64,000 nucleotides of DNA, taken from Chitinophaga pollutisoli. Lineage in GTDB: Bacteria; Bacteroidota; Bacteroidia; Chitinophagales; Chitinophagaceae. Location: the NCBI RefSeq assembly GCF_038396755.1, contig NZ_CP149822.1:1922001-1986000 (forward strand), read 5' to 3'. Below the pieces are notes generated by a model. The model worked only from the letters and a program-made list of their open reading frames with translations, was not told the origin of the DNA and did no database searches. The position numbers and the translations under genes are program-made. Shown here in pieces: positions 17,720 through 27,673 of this stretch. The stretch's first letter is position 1. Each line of letters starts with the position of its first letter.

Positions 17720-19261
17720 TTATTTATTCCACCAAAGTTTGGTCGCCAACACGTCACCACCCTGGGCGGCCAGCGCCGAGCGGTAGTTGTCCACATTCAC
17801 CGTCTGCTCCTTCTGCGGATAATACAACCGGGCGGGAATACCGGTTCCTACAAACGGGGTAAACTTATCTTCTCCCGGCAACGGATCCGGAAGATCCGGC
17901 CAAACCACATCCCCCGGCTTCACCAGCCAGGCAGGCACGCCGGTCCTGCGAACCTCGGCCCATCCTTCAATACCTTGCATGTACAACGCCAGGTATTTCT
18001 GCGACAGCACGTTCTCCCGGTTTGCCGCGGGCAGGGCGTTCACGTAAGTGGTAGCCGCGGTGCCATCAACCCCCCATTTCTCCAGGGAAGCGCGCACCCC
18101 CGCCACATAATCCGCCTGCGTCCAGCCACGGGCCTCACTCAGCAGGAAATTCACTTCCGCCAGCTCGATCAGCACTTCCGCATAATCTGCCGCATTCACG
18201 ACCGTACCGGGCAAACTGATATTTTCCGCCGTCAGCAGGCTCGCCACCGAAGGCTGCAGCCCGTAAGGCTGGCCACGGTATTGCCCCTGGGTGTTGGGAC
18301 GGGCATACACCGCCAACCGGGGATCAGCCGTGGTAAATGGCCCCACATCTCCTTTCAGCACATCGATCAGGATATGCGAAACGGAAAAGTCGCGGCGGTT
18401 CTCCGTGACGGTGATCCGGAATAAAGGCGCCTCATTGGGTGACTTATTCTCATATTTCAAGGTGGCGTTCTCCGCATTGCTGGAGATCAACCCGCCTGCA
18501 ATGGCTTCCTGGATATTCGTTTCCGCCAGCTGAGGCAATTTCGCGCGGATGCGCACCGCCACCCGCAACCGGAGCGAGTTGGCGAATTTTTTCCATAAAG
18601 CCGTATTGCCTTTGTAAATCCCGTCGTAAGCCTGGAATGTATTCTCCGCTGTGAGCTGTGCCGCCGCTTCTTTCAACTCTTTCAGGATATCAGTATAAAT
18701 CTTCTCCTGGGAAGCGTATTTCGGCTTCAGTATCTCCGGATTGAGCTTCAACGCCTGAAAATCCGGGTCGGAGCTGCCGTAAGAGCTGTAAGGAATATCA
18801 CCGAAAACATCCGTCAGCGACAGGAAAGCCCAGGATTTCAGGATGCGCACAATGGCAATCTGGTTCTCATTGGGCCCCACAGCGCCGGCGACCCTGTCTT
18901 TGGTCAGCGGATCCGTGTTCAGGCGGATGATCTGCTCGAGGTTATTCAACGCTTTGTAAGTTCCGTCCCAAATAGCGTCCGAACCGGTACGGCCAAGGTC
19001 GTACCGCGATTCGTTGGTGTACTGGTTCTGGGAAAAATACTGCGCAAACAACATGCTGCCGCGGAAATTGGCGGCGGAGCCACGGAGGGCGTCCACCAAC
19101 TGCTTCTGGCCGGTGGTAATTAGCATGGTGGTGGGTACGTCTGTCGGACGATTGGGATCGGTATTGATGTCCCTGAATTTATCGTCGCTGCAAGCTGCCA
19201 GGAAGAGCCCGGCAATGGCTGCGAATGTATATTTAAGAAAAGTAAGCTGTTTCATGTTCAT
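17720..19261 (-). CDS. SusD/RagB-family outer-membrane lipoprotein
   Basis: Surface lipoprotein that forms the lid over the SusC channel and binds the nutrient. Signal peptide with lipobox LAAC (residues ~20-24), then DDKFRDINTDPNRPTDVPTT, typical of the SusD-like_2 branch. TPR-like helical core; C-terminus NYRSALAAQGGDVLATKLWW. 513 residues. It starts 9 bases after the SusC stop; the pair forms one transporter. This branch is often linked to peptide or unknown substrates rather than starch. Confidence 0.93.
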   Translation of the reverse strand: MNMKQLTFLKYTFAAIAGLFLAACSDDKFRDINTDPNRPTDVPTTMLITTGQKQLVDALRGSAANFRGSMLFAQYFSQNQYTNESRYDLGRTGSDAIWDGTYKALNNLEQIIRLNTDPLTKDRVAGAVGPNENQIAIVRILKSWAFLSLTDVFGDIPYSSYGSSDPDFQALKLNPEILKPKYASQEKIYTDILKELKEAAAQLTAENTFQAYDGIYKGNTALWKKFANSLRLRVAVRIRAKLPQLAETNIQEAIAGGLISSNAENATLKYENKSPNEAPLFRITVTENRRDFSVSHILIDVLKGDVGPFTTADPRLAVYARPNTQGQYRGQPYGLQPSVASLLTAENISLPGTVVNAADYAEVLIELAEVNFLLSEARGWTQADYVAGVRASLEKWGVDGTAATTYVNALPAANRENVLSQKYLALYMQGIEGWAEVRRTGVPAWLVKPGDVVWPDLPDPLPGEDKFTPFVGTGIPARLYYPQKEQTVNVDNYRSALAAQGGDVLATKLWWNK

Positions 19262-19270
19262 GTCGGTTTA

Positions 19271-22200
19271 TCAGAATTTTACCTGTACGTTTACGCCAAA
19301 AGTGGCCGGCACGGGGATGTTGCCCCCTTCGATGCCCTGGATGTTGCCGCCGCTGCTGGTGATTTCGGGATCCACGCTGCGGTTGGCCTGGTAAATATTC
19401 CAAAGATTACGGCCATAGGCGGAAACGCGCAGTTGCTGTACCGTTTTATTTTGGAATGGAATCGTATAACCTGCCGTTACTTCCCGCAGTTTCACAAAAG
19501 TGGCGTCGAAGATGCTCTGCGAAGTTGGCCCGCTGCTATGTCCCGCGCCCCAGTTCAGCGCCGTGATGCGGGTGGTGTTGGGCTTGGTGCCGGAAACGGT
19601 GTAAGTGCCATCGGCATTATAAACAACCGTTCCGTTCACGCCTTCGAGCACCAGGCCGTTTTCACGGATGCCGTTTTCGGCTGTCGCTTTCAGCACCCCG
19701 GTGGTCATACCTACGCTATACGTTTGCGAAAACACCTTGCCACCTACGCGCCCGTCAACCAAAAAGCCGGCATCGAAACGCTTGTAGGTGAAGTGCTGCC
19801 CGATACCGAACTGCCAGCGCGGGAGCACGCTGCCGAGCGGTACCAGCTGCTGGGTACGCGCATAGGCGCCGGTTGCGTCAATCACTTTATTCCCCTGGCC
19901 GTCGTATACGAAATCATAGCCCATGAGCTGGCCGAACGACTGTCCTTCCCGCGCCACAAGCGCGATGAGGCTATTGGCGTCGTTGATGGGGAAACTGGTC
20001 ACGTCTTCCGTCAGTTCCACCACTTTGTTGCGGTTGGTGGACCAGTTAAGGTTGACATCCCAGTTGAAATCTTTCTTCGAAATGGGCACCGCCGTCAGCG
20101 TGATTTCCAGACCGGTATTATTGATTTTACCGGCATTGATGAATTTGCTGTCATAACCGAAAGCGGTGGAAGTTGGTATGTTGATGATCTGGTTGCGGCT
20201 GTCGTTGCTGTAACCCGTCACATCCAGTCCCAGCCTGTTTTTCAGGATGCGGAAACTAACACCCGCTTCAAGGGACGACGTGATTTCCGGTTTCAGGCGG
20301 CTGTTGGCCAGTACCGTGGGCAGTTTGGCGCCGGGGTTGCCGTTGAACGACTGCACCGACTCATACACTTGCTGCAATTGGTAAGGGTCGGTATCATTCC
20401 CTACCTGCGCCCAACTCAGCCTCACTTTCAGCAGATCCAGCCAGGAAGCGCTTTTCAAAAGTTCGCTCACGATAAAGCTGGACGAAACGGAAGGATATGC
20501 GAAAGAATTCCGGTCGAGCGGCAGCGTGGAACTCCAGTCGTTCCGCAGCGTACCATCGAGGAATAACAGGTTTTTGTACCCGAGCGACACGCTTCCGAAA
20601 AGCGAATAGATACTTTTTTGGTAACGGTTTGTTTCGTTGAGGACGCTGTTCGCGTTCTTGAGGTTGTAGTACAAGGGCACGATCAGTCCGCCCTGCGTAA
20701 CCGCGTTGGAAATCGTGCGCTTCTGGTTCATGATGTTACCGCCGGCGTATGCAGACAGCGAAATGTCATTCCAGCGTTTGTTGGCGTTAGCGAGGAATTC
20801 GTAGTTGAACTCGCTGAATTTGTTATTGTACTCGGTGTAGCTGCTCGGCGAACGGGAGTACACGGCGATGCGATCCTGGTAATCGTATCCGTACAGGTCT
20901 GCGTTTACTTTGGTGCTGAGGTTCAGCCAGGAATTGACTTCGAAGTTCAGGCCGATATTGCCGTAGAAGCGGTCGCGGTTTTCTTCGAGATAGCTTTCGT
21001 AGGCCGACCAGAAAGGATTGTCGATGTATTTGGTGGCGCGGCCGGCGGCGGTATTATCCCAACTGTTGCGGTTCCAGGCGCGAGGGGTACCGTCGGCGCG
21101 TTTGTATTCGCGGAGTTTGTCGTAATCCACCTGTACCTGTCCCCACTGGAAGGCTTCGAGCATAATGCCCCGGTTGGTGGCGCCTGTCCAGGGCCTGCCG
21201 GTGCTTTGGTTCTTCACGAAGTTGAAGTTCCCGGTAGCGAGGAATTTCCCGAAGCGGTTGGAGCCGGAGAAGTTCACGGTGTTGCGTTGCAGTTTGGAAT
21301 TGGGCGTGGTGCCGCGCACGAGTTTGTTGGTGTACGACAGGCGGAAGGTCTGGTTGTCGTTGCCGCCGCTCACGGAAACGTTGTTGGTGGTGGCCAGGCC
21401 GGTCCGAAAGAAGTCGGTGGCGTCGTGTTTGGGATACACCCAGGGTTGGGGGTTGAGGTAATCGTCTGCGAACTCCGGGTCGAGGTTGTACCAGTGGAGA
21501 ACGGGGGTGCCATCGAGTTTGGGGCCCCAGCTTTCATCCATACCGTAGTTGACGAGGTTATAGGTGGTACCGTTGATGTTGGCGGTTTGGAAGGAATTGG
21601 ATTTACCGCCGCCGTATAATTGCTGGCGTTCGGGGAGGCGCACGATGCGTTCCAGTTCGAGGCCGGAGTTGATGGTGACGTCGAGCCCTTTGCCGGCGCG
21701 GCCTTTTTTGGTGGTGATAACGATCACACCGTTGGCTGCGCGGGTACCGTAAAGTGCCGCGGCAGCGGGGCCTTTCAACACGTTCACCGATTCAATATCA
21801 TCTGGGTTGAGGTCCTGGATGGTGTTGCCCACGTCTTTTCCCGCGCCGCCCTGTGCGGTGGTGCGGGTGTTCATATCGGCGTTGTCGATCGTGATACCGT
21901 CGATCACGAAGAGCGGTTGGTTATTACCGGAGATGGAATTGATACCACGGAGCAGTACCCTGTTGGAGCCGCCCATGTTACCGCCGCCGGAGATGATCTG
22001 CAGACCGGCTACCTTACCGGAGAGGGCTCCGAGAGCGTTGGTGGGCCGGGTTTGCAGTTCCGCGCTTTTCACCTCTTGCACGGAATAACCGAGGGCTTTT
22101 TTGGCGCGGGAAATACCGAGCGCGGTCACCACTACTTCCTGGAGTTGCTTATCCGAGTTGTGGAGAACGGCGTTCAATACCGACTGGCCGTTGATGGCCA

Positions 22201-22444
22201 GCACGAGCGTTTCCATGCCGATGAGGCGGAAAGACACTGCGGTCGCAGTATCGGGGATGGAGAGGCTCCAGGTGCCGTCGGGTGAGGAAATAGTTCCGGT
22301 GGATGTGCCCGCTATGAAAACGGTGACGCCGGGAAGTGGTTGGCCATCGCCGGAGCGAACGCTTCCGGAGATCTTCCTGCTTTGTGCATATGTAGTCAGG
22401 TTAAACAGCAGCATAAGCAGGGTTAGCTTGTACAAATTTGACAT
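19271..22444 (-). CDS. SusC/RagA-family TonB-linked outer-membrane protein
   Basis: Large TonB-dependent nutrient transporter of 1057 residues. Signal peptide (SNLYKLTLLMLLFNLTTYAQ), CarboxypepD_reg domain (~22-105, SGSVRSGDGQPLPGVTVF), plug (~115-225) with RVLLRGINSISGNNQPLFVI and GPAAAALYGTRAANGVIVIT, then the barrel ending in VPATFGVNVQVKF. It lacks the extra STN domain of the second SusC at the window end, so it is probably not a sigma-factor signal transducer. First gene of a two-gene unit with the SusD homologue. Confidence 0.96.
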   Translation of the reverse strand: MSNLYKLTLLMLLFNLTTYAQSRKISGSVRSGDGQPLPGVTVFIAGTSTGTISSPDGTWSLSIPDTATAVSFRLIGMETLVLAINGQSVLNAVLHNSDKQLQEVVVTALGISRAKKALGYSVQEVKSAELQTRPTNALGALSGKVAGLQIISGGGNMGGSNRVLLRGINSISGNNQPLFVIDGITIDNADMNTRTTAQGGAGKDVGNTIQDLNPDDIESVNVLKGPAAAALYGTRAANGVIVITTKKGRAGKGLDVTINSGLELERIVRLPERQQLYGGGKSNSFQTANINGTTYNLVNYGMDESWGPKLDGTPVLHWYNLDPEFADDYLNPQPWVYPKHDATDFFRTGLATTNNVSVSGGNDNQTFRLSYTNKLVRGTTPNSKLQRNTVNFSGSNRFGKFLATGNFNFVKNQSTGRPWTGATNRGIMLEAFQWGQVQVDYDKLREYKRADGTPRAWNRNSWDNTAAGRATKYIDNPFWSAYESYLEENRDRFYGNIGLNFEVNSWLNLSTKVNADLYGYDYQDRIAVYSRSPSSYTEYNNKFSEFNYEFLANANKRWNDISLSAYAGGNIMNQKRTISNAVTQGGLIVPLYYNLKNANSVLNETNRYQKSIYSLFGSVSLGYKNLLFLDGTLRNDWSSTLPLDRNSFAYPSVSSSFIVSELLKSASWLDLLKVRLSWAQVGNDTDPYQLQQVYESVQSFNGNPGAKLPTVLANSRLKPEITSSLEAGVSFRILKNRLGLDVTGYSNDSRNQIINIPTSTAFGYDSKFINAGKINNTGLEITLTAVPISKKDFNWDVNLNWSTNRNKVVELTEDVTSFPINDANSLIALVAREGQSFGQLMGYDFVYDGQGNKVIDATGAYARTQQLVPLGSVLPRWQFGIGQHFTYKRFDAGFLVDGRVGGKVFSQTYSVGMTTGVLKATAENGIRENGLVLEGVNGTVVYNADGTYTVSGTKPNTTRITALNWGAGHSSGPTSQSIFDATFVKLREVTAGYTIPFQNKTVQQLRVSAYGRNLWNIYQANRSVDPEITSSGGNIQGIEGGNIPVPATFGVNVQVKF

Positions 22445-22819
22445 CTTTTACCCTATTAATTTTATAGACTATATAGGGTGCGAAGGTATAGGAAGTGTTA
22501 AAATAAACCTAATAAATTTTGGTTATAGGGGATATAGACAGGCTATAACGGGCTACAGGACGTACTTTCAGGGGGCGATGCCAATTCATTTGCCGTGATT
22601 TGTACAATCCGGCCTGGGGCTATATGCTGAAAAAATACGGGAATACGTATTGATGTTAATCCAAGTATTGTTTGCCTGTTACGGAATGGTTCATTCAAGT
22701 CGAATGAAATGATATTATAGGGGGAAAGTATGCTGCTACAGCGTATCCATGCCGGCCCCTTGCCTAACCATGAAGTACGGTGCTATGATGTTGTATTCGT
22801 GCGGGATCAGGGCGGGGCA
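22445..22819. other. Intergenic region upstream of SusC
   Basis: AT-rich and without a supported gene. On the minus strand TACCTTCG (22488-22481) is a near-consensus -7 element 37 bases before the SusC ATG; its -33 partner is weak. Nothing else was recognised up to the rpsA terminator. Confidence 0.5.
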
Positions 22820-22855
22820 AAAAAATCCCCCCGGTTTTCACCAGGGGGATTTTTA
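22820..22855 (-). terminator. Terminator of rpsA
   Basis: Minus strand TCCCCC / GGGGGA stem followed by seven T, 20 bases after the rpsA stop. Confidence 0.85.
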
Positions 22856-22874
22856 TTTTTCGAGAACAATACTA

Positions 22875-24779
22875 CTACTCGGCTTTCTTTTCTTCGCCGC
22901 CTTCGGATTGTTTCAGTTTTTCTCTGAGTTCGGCAAGCGCGCCCAGGTCGCCCAGGGTGGCTTTTTCTACCTTGGACTGGATGTTTTTCACAGTCTTGCG
23001 GGTTTTCTCAGCGTCAGCACGTTTTTCTTTGATGACTGCATCTTTTTCGTCGGCTTTCGCTTGTTCCCAAACCTTGGTATGAGAAACCAGGATGCGTTTT
23101 TCGTTGCGATCGAATTCGATGATCTGGAATTCTTTCACGTCTTCAACAGCGATCGGTTTTTCATCTTCGGTGCGCAGGTGACGGGCGGGAGCGTAAGCTT
23201 CCAGGCCATATTGCAGCTGCACGGTAGCGCCTTTGTCGTCTTTCTTCACCACGGTACCTTCATGGATGGAACCGATCGGGAAGATGGTTTCGAAGGTGTT
23301 CCAGGGATCTTCTTCGATCTGTTTGTGACCGAGGGAGAGCTTGCGGTTGTCTTTATCGATACCCAGGATAACAACTTCGATCTCGTTGCCCACTTTCGTG
23401 TACTCGGAGGGGTGGTTGAAGCGTTTGATCCAGCTGAGGTCGGAGATGTGGATCATACCGCCGATGCCGGTTTCCAGTTCAACGAATACGCCGTAAGGAG
23501 TGATGTTTTTCACAATACCTTTATGACGGCTGTCGAGCGGGAATTTGGTTTCGATGGTAGACCAGGGATCTTCGGTCAGTTGCTTGATAGAGAGCGACAT
23601 TTTACGCTCGTCTTTGCTGAGGGTAACCACCACTGCTTCGTATTCTTCTCCAAGTTTGAAGAATTCTTTCGCATTGATGGGGGTAGAAGCCCAGGAGATC
23701 TCGGAAACGTGTACCAGACCTTCCACACCGGGGAGGATTTCCAGGAACGCGCCGTAATCTTCGATGTTCACCACTTTGCCTTTTACTTTCGCTCCTTCGG
23801 AGATGGTAGCGGGCAAAGTATCCCACGGATGCGGGGTCAGTTGCTTGTAACCCAGCGAGATACGTTTCTTCTCGTCGTCGAAGTCGAGCACAACCACGTT
23901 GATCTTCTGGTCCATCTGCAGCACCTCGCTCGGGTGGCTGATGCGGCCCCAGCTGATGTCGGTAATGTAGAGCAGACCGTCCAGACCACCCAGGTCGATG
24001 AACGCACCGAAATCGGTGATATTCTTGATAGTACCTTCCAGCACCTGGCCTTTCTCCAGTTTGGAGATGATGTCCACACGTTGCTGCTCGATATCGGATT
24101 CGATAAGCGCTTTGTGAGATACCACGGCGTTGCGGATAGCCTCGTTCACTTTCACCACCTTGAATTCCATGGTTTTGCCCACGAACTGGTCGTAATCGGT
24201 AACGGGTTTCACGTCGATCTGAGAACCGGGCAGGAACGTTTCCATGCCGTAAACGTCCACGATCAGGCCGCCTTTGGTTTTGCTGGTAACAGTACCGGTA
24301 ACCACTTCGCCGGTTTTGTAAACTTCCACGATACGCTCCCATGCACGTTGCATACGAGCCTGTTTGCGGCTCAGGTGCAGGTTGCCGTCGCGGTCTTCTT
24401 TCTCAACTACCAGTACTTCCACTTCGTCGCCGATTTTCAGGCCGGGAAGGTCACGGAATTCGTTGAAGGAAATCAAACCGTCGGATTTGAACCCGATGTT
24501 GATCACCACGTCGGTCTTCGTCAGGCCAACGATCGTACCCATCAGCAGGCTGTTCTCGTCGAACACCTTGAAGGTACCGTCGTAAGTAGCATCATACTTC
24601 GCTTTTTCCTCAGCGGTGTAAGAAGTAACGTTACGTTTGTCCACGCTCCAGTCGAAATCATCGTGAGCGGTCTCAACTACTGCAACAGGAGCATTTTTTG
24701 TCGCTGTTTCTGCCGCGGCCGGAGCCACAGGAGCCTGTTGTTCAGCGTTTTGTTCGTTAGTAATGTTGTTTTCTTCCAA
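22875..24779 (-). CDS. rpsA: 30S ribosomal protein S1
   Basis: mRNA-binding ribosomal protein. An acidic/Ala-rich N-terminal segment is followed by six S1 (OB-fold) repeats from about residue 65, each with the pattern G..V.G.V..I.dyGaFV (GTIKNITDFGAFIDLGGLDG, GIVKNITPYGVFVELETG, GTVVKKDDKGATVQLQYG). The tail is Lys/Glu-rich. The ORF extends 17 codons upstream, but a -7 element (TATCTTTG) lies inside that stretch. The best start is therefore TTG at 24779 (reading MEENNITNEQNAEQ), giving 634 residues; a TTG start with a very short leader is unusual for such a highly expressed gene. Confidence 0.95.
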   Translation of the reverse strand: MEENNITNEQNAEQQAPVAPAAAETATKNAPVAVVETAHDDFDWSVDKRNVTSYTAEEKAKYDATYDGTFKVFDENSLLMGTIVGLTKTDVVINIGFKSDGLISFNEFRDLPGLKIGDEVEVLVVEKEDRDGNLHLSRKQARMQRAWERIVEVYKTGEVVTGTVTSKTKGGLIVDVYGMETFLPGSQIDVKPVTDYDQFVGKTMEFKVVKVNEAIRNAVVSHKALIESDIEQQRVDIISKLEKGQVLEGTIKNITDFGAFIDLGGLDGLLYITDISWGRISHPSEVLQMDQKINVVVLDFDDEKKRISLGYKQLTPHPWDTLPATISEGAKVKGKVVNIEDYGAFLEILPGVEGLVHVSEISWASTPINAKEFFKLGEEYEAVVVTLSKDERKMSLSIKQLTEDPWSTIETKFPLDSRHKGIVKNITPYGVFVELETGIGGMIHISDLSWIKRFNHPSEYTKVGNEIEVVILGIDKDNRKLSLGHKQIEEDPWNTFETIFPIGSIHEGTVVKKDDKGATVQLQYGLEAYAPARHLRTEDEKPIAVEDVKEFQIIEFDRNEKRILVSHTKVWEQAKADEKDAVIKEKRADAEKTRKTVKNIQSKVEKATLGDLGALAELREKLKQSEGGEEKKAE

Positions 24780-24799
24780 AATATAAAGTTTTAAGGGGG

Positions 24800-24831
24800 C
24801 AAAGATACGATAAATCTCCCTTCGCGACAAC
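24800..24831 (-). promoter_or_regulatory. Promoter of rpsA
   Basis: Minus strand GTTG (24831-24828), 20 bases, TATCTTTG (24807-24800). The predicted start is only about 14 bases before the TTG start codon. Confidence 0.65.
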
Positions 24832-24963
24832 TTTATTTGACCAAAACTGTTATTGAAAATGAATCATTTATGCATTTCCGCCAAAACCATCCGTTTTCGG
24901 TGCGAAAATGGAAAATTGGCCGTGGGAAAGGCCGGCGAGCATTTTTTTCCTTAATTTTCCGGT

Positions 24964-25859
24964 ATGAACGGAACTACTTTCAAAGCGGATATCAAATACT
25001 GGCTCAGACAGGACAATACGGTGAACCACCTGATGATCATTAACGTAGCCGTGTTCCTTATCGTGGGCATCCTGCGGCTCCTCGGCACCCTGCAAATCCC
25101 TTTCGCCGCCGGCGCCTGGGCGTTCCTGGTCGACAACCTCGTGATGCATGCAGACCGAACCCTGCTTTTCAAGCCCTGGGGCGCCATTACCTATATGTTT
25201 TTCCACATCGGCGTCCTGCATATCCTGTTTAACATGCTGACCTTCTACTGGTTCGGCAACCTGTTCCGCTCTGAGCTCGGTAACCGCCGCGTACTTCCCC
25301 TCTACCTCCTCTCGGGCCTTTTCGGCGCCGGGATGTACCTCCTTTTCTACTACCTCCTTCCCGCCACGCCCTATCTCGGCGGCCCCCTCCTGGGCGCATC
25401 CGGCGCCACCATGGCGTTCCTCATCGCCAGCGCCACCCTTATGCCCAACCTGGAAATCAGCATCCTCGTCGCCCACTTCAAACTGAAATGGCTCGCCGTC
25501 GCCGTGCTAATCCTCAACCTCATATCCATCCCCGACGGCAACGTCGGCGGCATCCTCGCCCACCTGGGCGGCGCCCTTTTCGGATTCGGCTACGTCCGCA
25601 TTCTCAAATCCTCCGGCACCGACCTCTGCGCACCGCTCATGCAGCTGTTCGACGGCATCAACCACCTCTTCAGCCGCCGGAAAACCAACACCCGCACCTT
25701 CAAACCCAAAAATCCCCCCTCCGCGTGGTACGCAACGCCCCCGATCCCTCCCACGCTTCCCGGCTGGACCAGCTGCTTGACAAGATTTCGGAAAAAGGCT
25801 ACAACAGCCTCACCTCCGAAGAAAAGCAATGGCTCCGCCAGTACAGCAACGAAAAATAA
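24964..25859 (+). pseudogene. Rhomboid-family intramembrane serine protease, interrupted by a one-base frameshift
   Basis: Membrane-embedded serine protease. Catalytic Ser is in LLGASGATMAF and His in GILAHLGGALFGF, with several membrane helices before and between. After FKPKNPP the frame leaves the family. The expected C-terminus (SRLDQLLDKISEKGYNSL then TSEEKQWLRQYSNEK) continues in the next frame to the stop at 25859. Adding one base in the run AAAAATCCCCCC (25708-25719) restores a 298-residue protein, a usual length. The active-site core is intact, so either the assembly lost a base or the tail is altered. Gene identity is certain; pseudogene status is not. Confidence 0.8.
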
Positions 25860-25869
25860 TTCCGGCCGT

Positions 25870-26351
25870 ATGCTGGAGATACATACATTGCAAGACGTTA
25901 GATCCCGTGTTCCAAAGTCCGTCCAGACCATGATCCGTTCGGCTGGCAGAAAGATTGCTTCGATCACCAAAACGGGGACCAAAGGCCTGCACGAGGAGTC
26001 CGCCATCCAGAGCATCATCCTCGTCAACAGCGCTCAGCGCCCTGGTGTTGATTACCGGCCCCTTGTTTTACCTGCTGACCGGCAACCCCTACATCATCCT
26101 TCCTGCCGTTGCTGAAAGCCTCATCGCCGCATCAGCGCTGTATTTGAACCACCGGAATGAACACACCCCCGCCGCACTCGTCACCTATCTCAACCAGTGC
26201 TTCGCCATCCTGTATTTCGGCCTCGCCCCGGGCGACGTGCTCCTGCACCAGCTTATGGTCGTGCTTCTCATCCGTCGCTTTCCTCATTTTCAACAAACCC
26301 CGCGGGAATTGTCTGGCGGGCGTCATCCCGCCGCGGGAATTCCACCGATGA
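25870..26351 (+). pseudogene. Decayed N-terminal fragment of a membrane sensor protein
   Basis: Reading MLEIHTLQDVRSRV... in one frame to about 26030, then SALVLITGPLFYLLTGNPYI and YLNQCFAILYFGLAPGD in the +1 frame, then VAFLIFNKPRGNCLAG in a third frame to a stop at 26351. Together they look like the membrane N-terminus of a Chitinophaga-type sensor (histidine-kinase-like). The fragment needs two frameshifts not in homopolymers and lacks any catalytic part. It fills the gap between rhomboid and ispH and carries the ispH -7 element just past its end. Confidence 0.5.
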
Positions 26352-26357
26352 AATGCC

Positions 26358-26365
26358 TATCTTTG
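26358..26365 (+). promoter_or_regulatory. -7 element of the ispH promoter
   Basis: TATCTTTG 16 bases before the ispH ATG; the -33 element is not clear. The implied leader is under 12 bases. Confidence 0.55.
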
Positions 26366-26380
26366 CCTATCGCATAAGCC

Positions 26381-27607
26381 ATGAAAACATTCAACGTACC
26401 GATCATATACCGCAGCCCGCTCATCTCTGCCATCAAACAGCAAAGAAAGCAGCAGGACAAGATGAAGAAAGATTTTACGCCTACCAGACTGGAATTTGGG
26501 CCGCTTACGATTCTGCTGGCCCGGCATTTCGGGTTTTGCTACGGCGTGGAAAACGCCATCGAGATTGCATTCCGGACGGTGGAGGAAAATGAGGGAAAAA
26601 GGATTTTCCTGTTGAGCGAAATGATCCACAACCCGCAGGTCAACAGCGACCTTCTGTCGCGCGGGGTGCGATTTCTCATGGACACTTCCGGCAAGCAGCT
26701 CATTCCCTGGGAATCGCTGCAGCCCGAAGATATCGTCATCATCCCCGCTTTTGGCACCACGCTGGAAATCGAAGCGCGGCTGGAATCGCTGGGAATCGCG
26801 CCTTTGAAATACAACACCACCTGTCCGTTCGTGGAAAGGGTCTGGAATAAAGCTGAGCAGATCGGCGGGAAGGATTACACGGTGATCGTTCACGGGAAAC
26901 CGAAGCACGAGGAAACCCGGGCTACTTTTTCGCATAGCCGTTCGCATACGCCCACCATCGTGGTAAAAGACATGGAGCAAACGCACCGGCTCGCCGCCTA
27001 TATCCGGGAAGAAGCCCCGGCCGAAGGGTTCTACGAAGAATTCAAAGGGCAGTACAGCGAAGGGTTCGACGTTACGAAACACCTCGGGCGCGTAGGCGTC
27101 GTGAACCAGACGACCATGCTCGCTTCCGAAACGCAGGCCATCGCCGACTACGTGCGCCAGGCCATCCAGGAACATTACCAACTCCCCGACGACCGGATCG
27201 CCGAACGCTTCGCCGATACCCGCGACACGCTTTGCTACGCCACCAACGACAACCAGACGGCCGTTACCGGCATGCTCAACGTGGAAGCCGACCTTGCCAT
27301 CGTGGTAGGCGGATACAACAGCTCCAACACCTCGCACCTCGTGGAACTTTGCGAAGAAAAGCTCCCTACCTATTTCATTTCTTCCGAAGAAAAACTGATT
27401 TCGCCCAAAGAGCTCCTGCACTACGATTTCCACAACCACGAAGAGCTCCGCAGCTCCGGCTACCTGCCACAAAAGGAAAATATCACCCTCCTCCTCACCA
27501 GCGGCGCCTCCTGCCCGGATGCCATCGTGGAAGCGGTTATCCGCAAACTGGCGGGATTCTTCGGACTGGAGCACCTGGTTGATGAAACCGCCGCCGCATG
27601 GGCTTAA
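26381..27607 (+). CDS. ispH: 4-hydroxy-3-methylbut-2-enyl diphosphate reductase (long, plant/cyanobacterial-type IspH)
   Basis: Last enzyme of the MEP isoprenoid pathway, making IPP and DMAPP with a [4Fe-4S] cluster. The three cluster Cys are in RHFGFCYGVENA, NTTCPFVERVW and SGASCPDAIVE. HGKPKHEETRATFSH holds the conserved His and Glu. At 408 residues it is about 90 longer than the E. coli enzyme and follows the plant/cyanobacterial layout (extended N-terminus and insert around VTKHLGRVGVVNQTTMLASE). Monocistronic, with its own terminator. Confidence 0.96.
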   Translation: MKTFNVPIIYRSPLISAIKQQRKQQDKMKKDFTPTRLEFGPLTILLARHFGFCYGVENAIEIAFRTVEENEGKRIFLLSEMIHNPQVNSDLLSRGVRFLMDTSGKQLIPWESLQPEDIVIIPAFGTTLEIEARLESLGIAPLKYNTTCPFVERVWNKAEQIGGKDYTVIVHGKPKHEETRATFSHSRSHTPTIVVKDMEQTHRLAAYIREEAPAEGFYEEFKGQYSEGFDVTKHLGRVGVVNQTTMLASETQAIADYVRQAIQEHYQLPDDRIAERFADTRDTLCYATNDNQTAVTGMLNVEADLAIVVGGYNSSNTSHLVELCEEKLPTYFISSEEKLISPKELLHYDFHNHEELRSSGYLPQKENITLLLTSGASCPDAIVEAVIRKLAGFFGLEHLVDETAAAWA

Positions 27608-27644
27608 AAGACAACTTTACTGACTAACAGATTGTATATACATG

Positions 27645-27673
27645 AAAAAAGCACCGCTGAGCGGTGCTTTTTT
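27645..27673 (+). terminator. Terminator of ispH
   Basis: GCACCGC / GCGGTGC stem flanked by A6 and T6; may act on both strands. The remaining gap to 27859 is AT-rich with nothing recognised. Confidence 0.85.

Noticed and set aside
22749..24794. 681-codon + strand open frame across rpsA
   Set aside because: Antisense of S1; Phe/His/Val-rich shadow without motifs.
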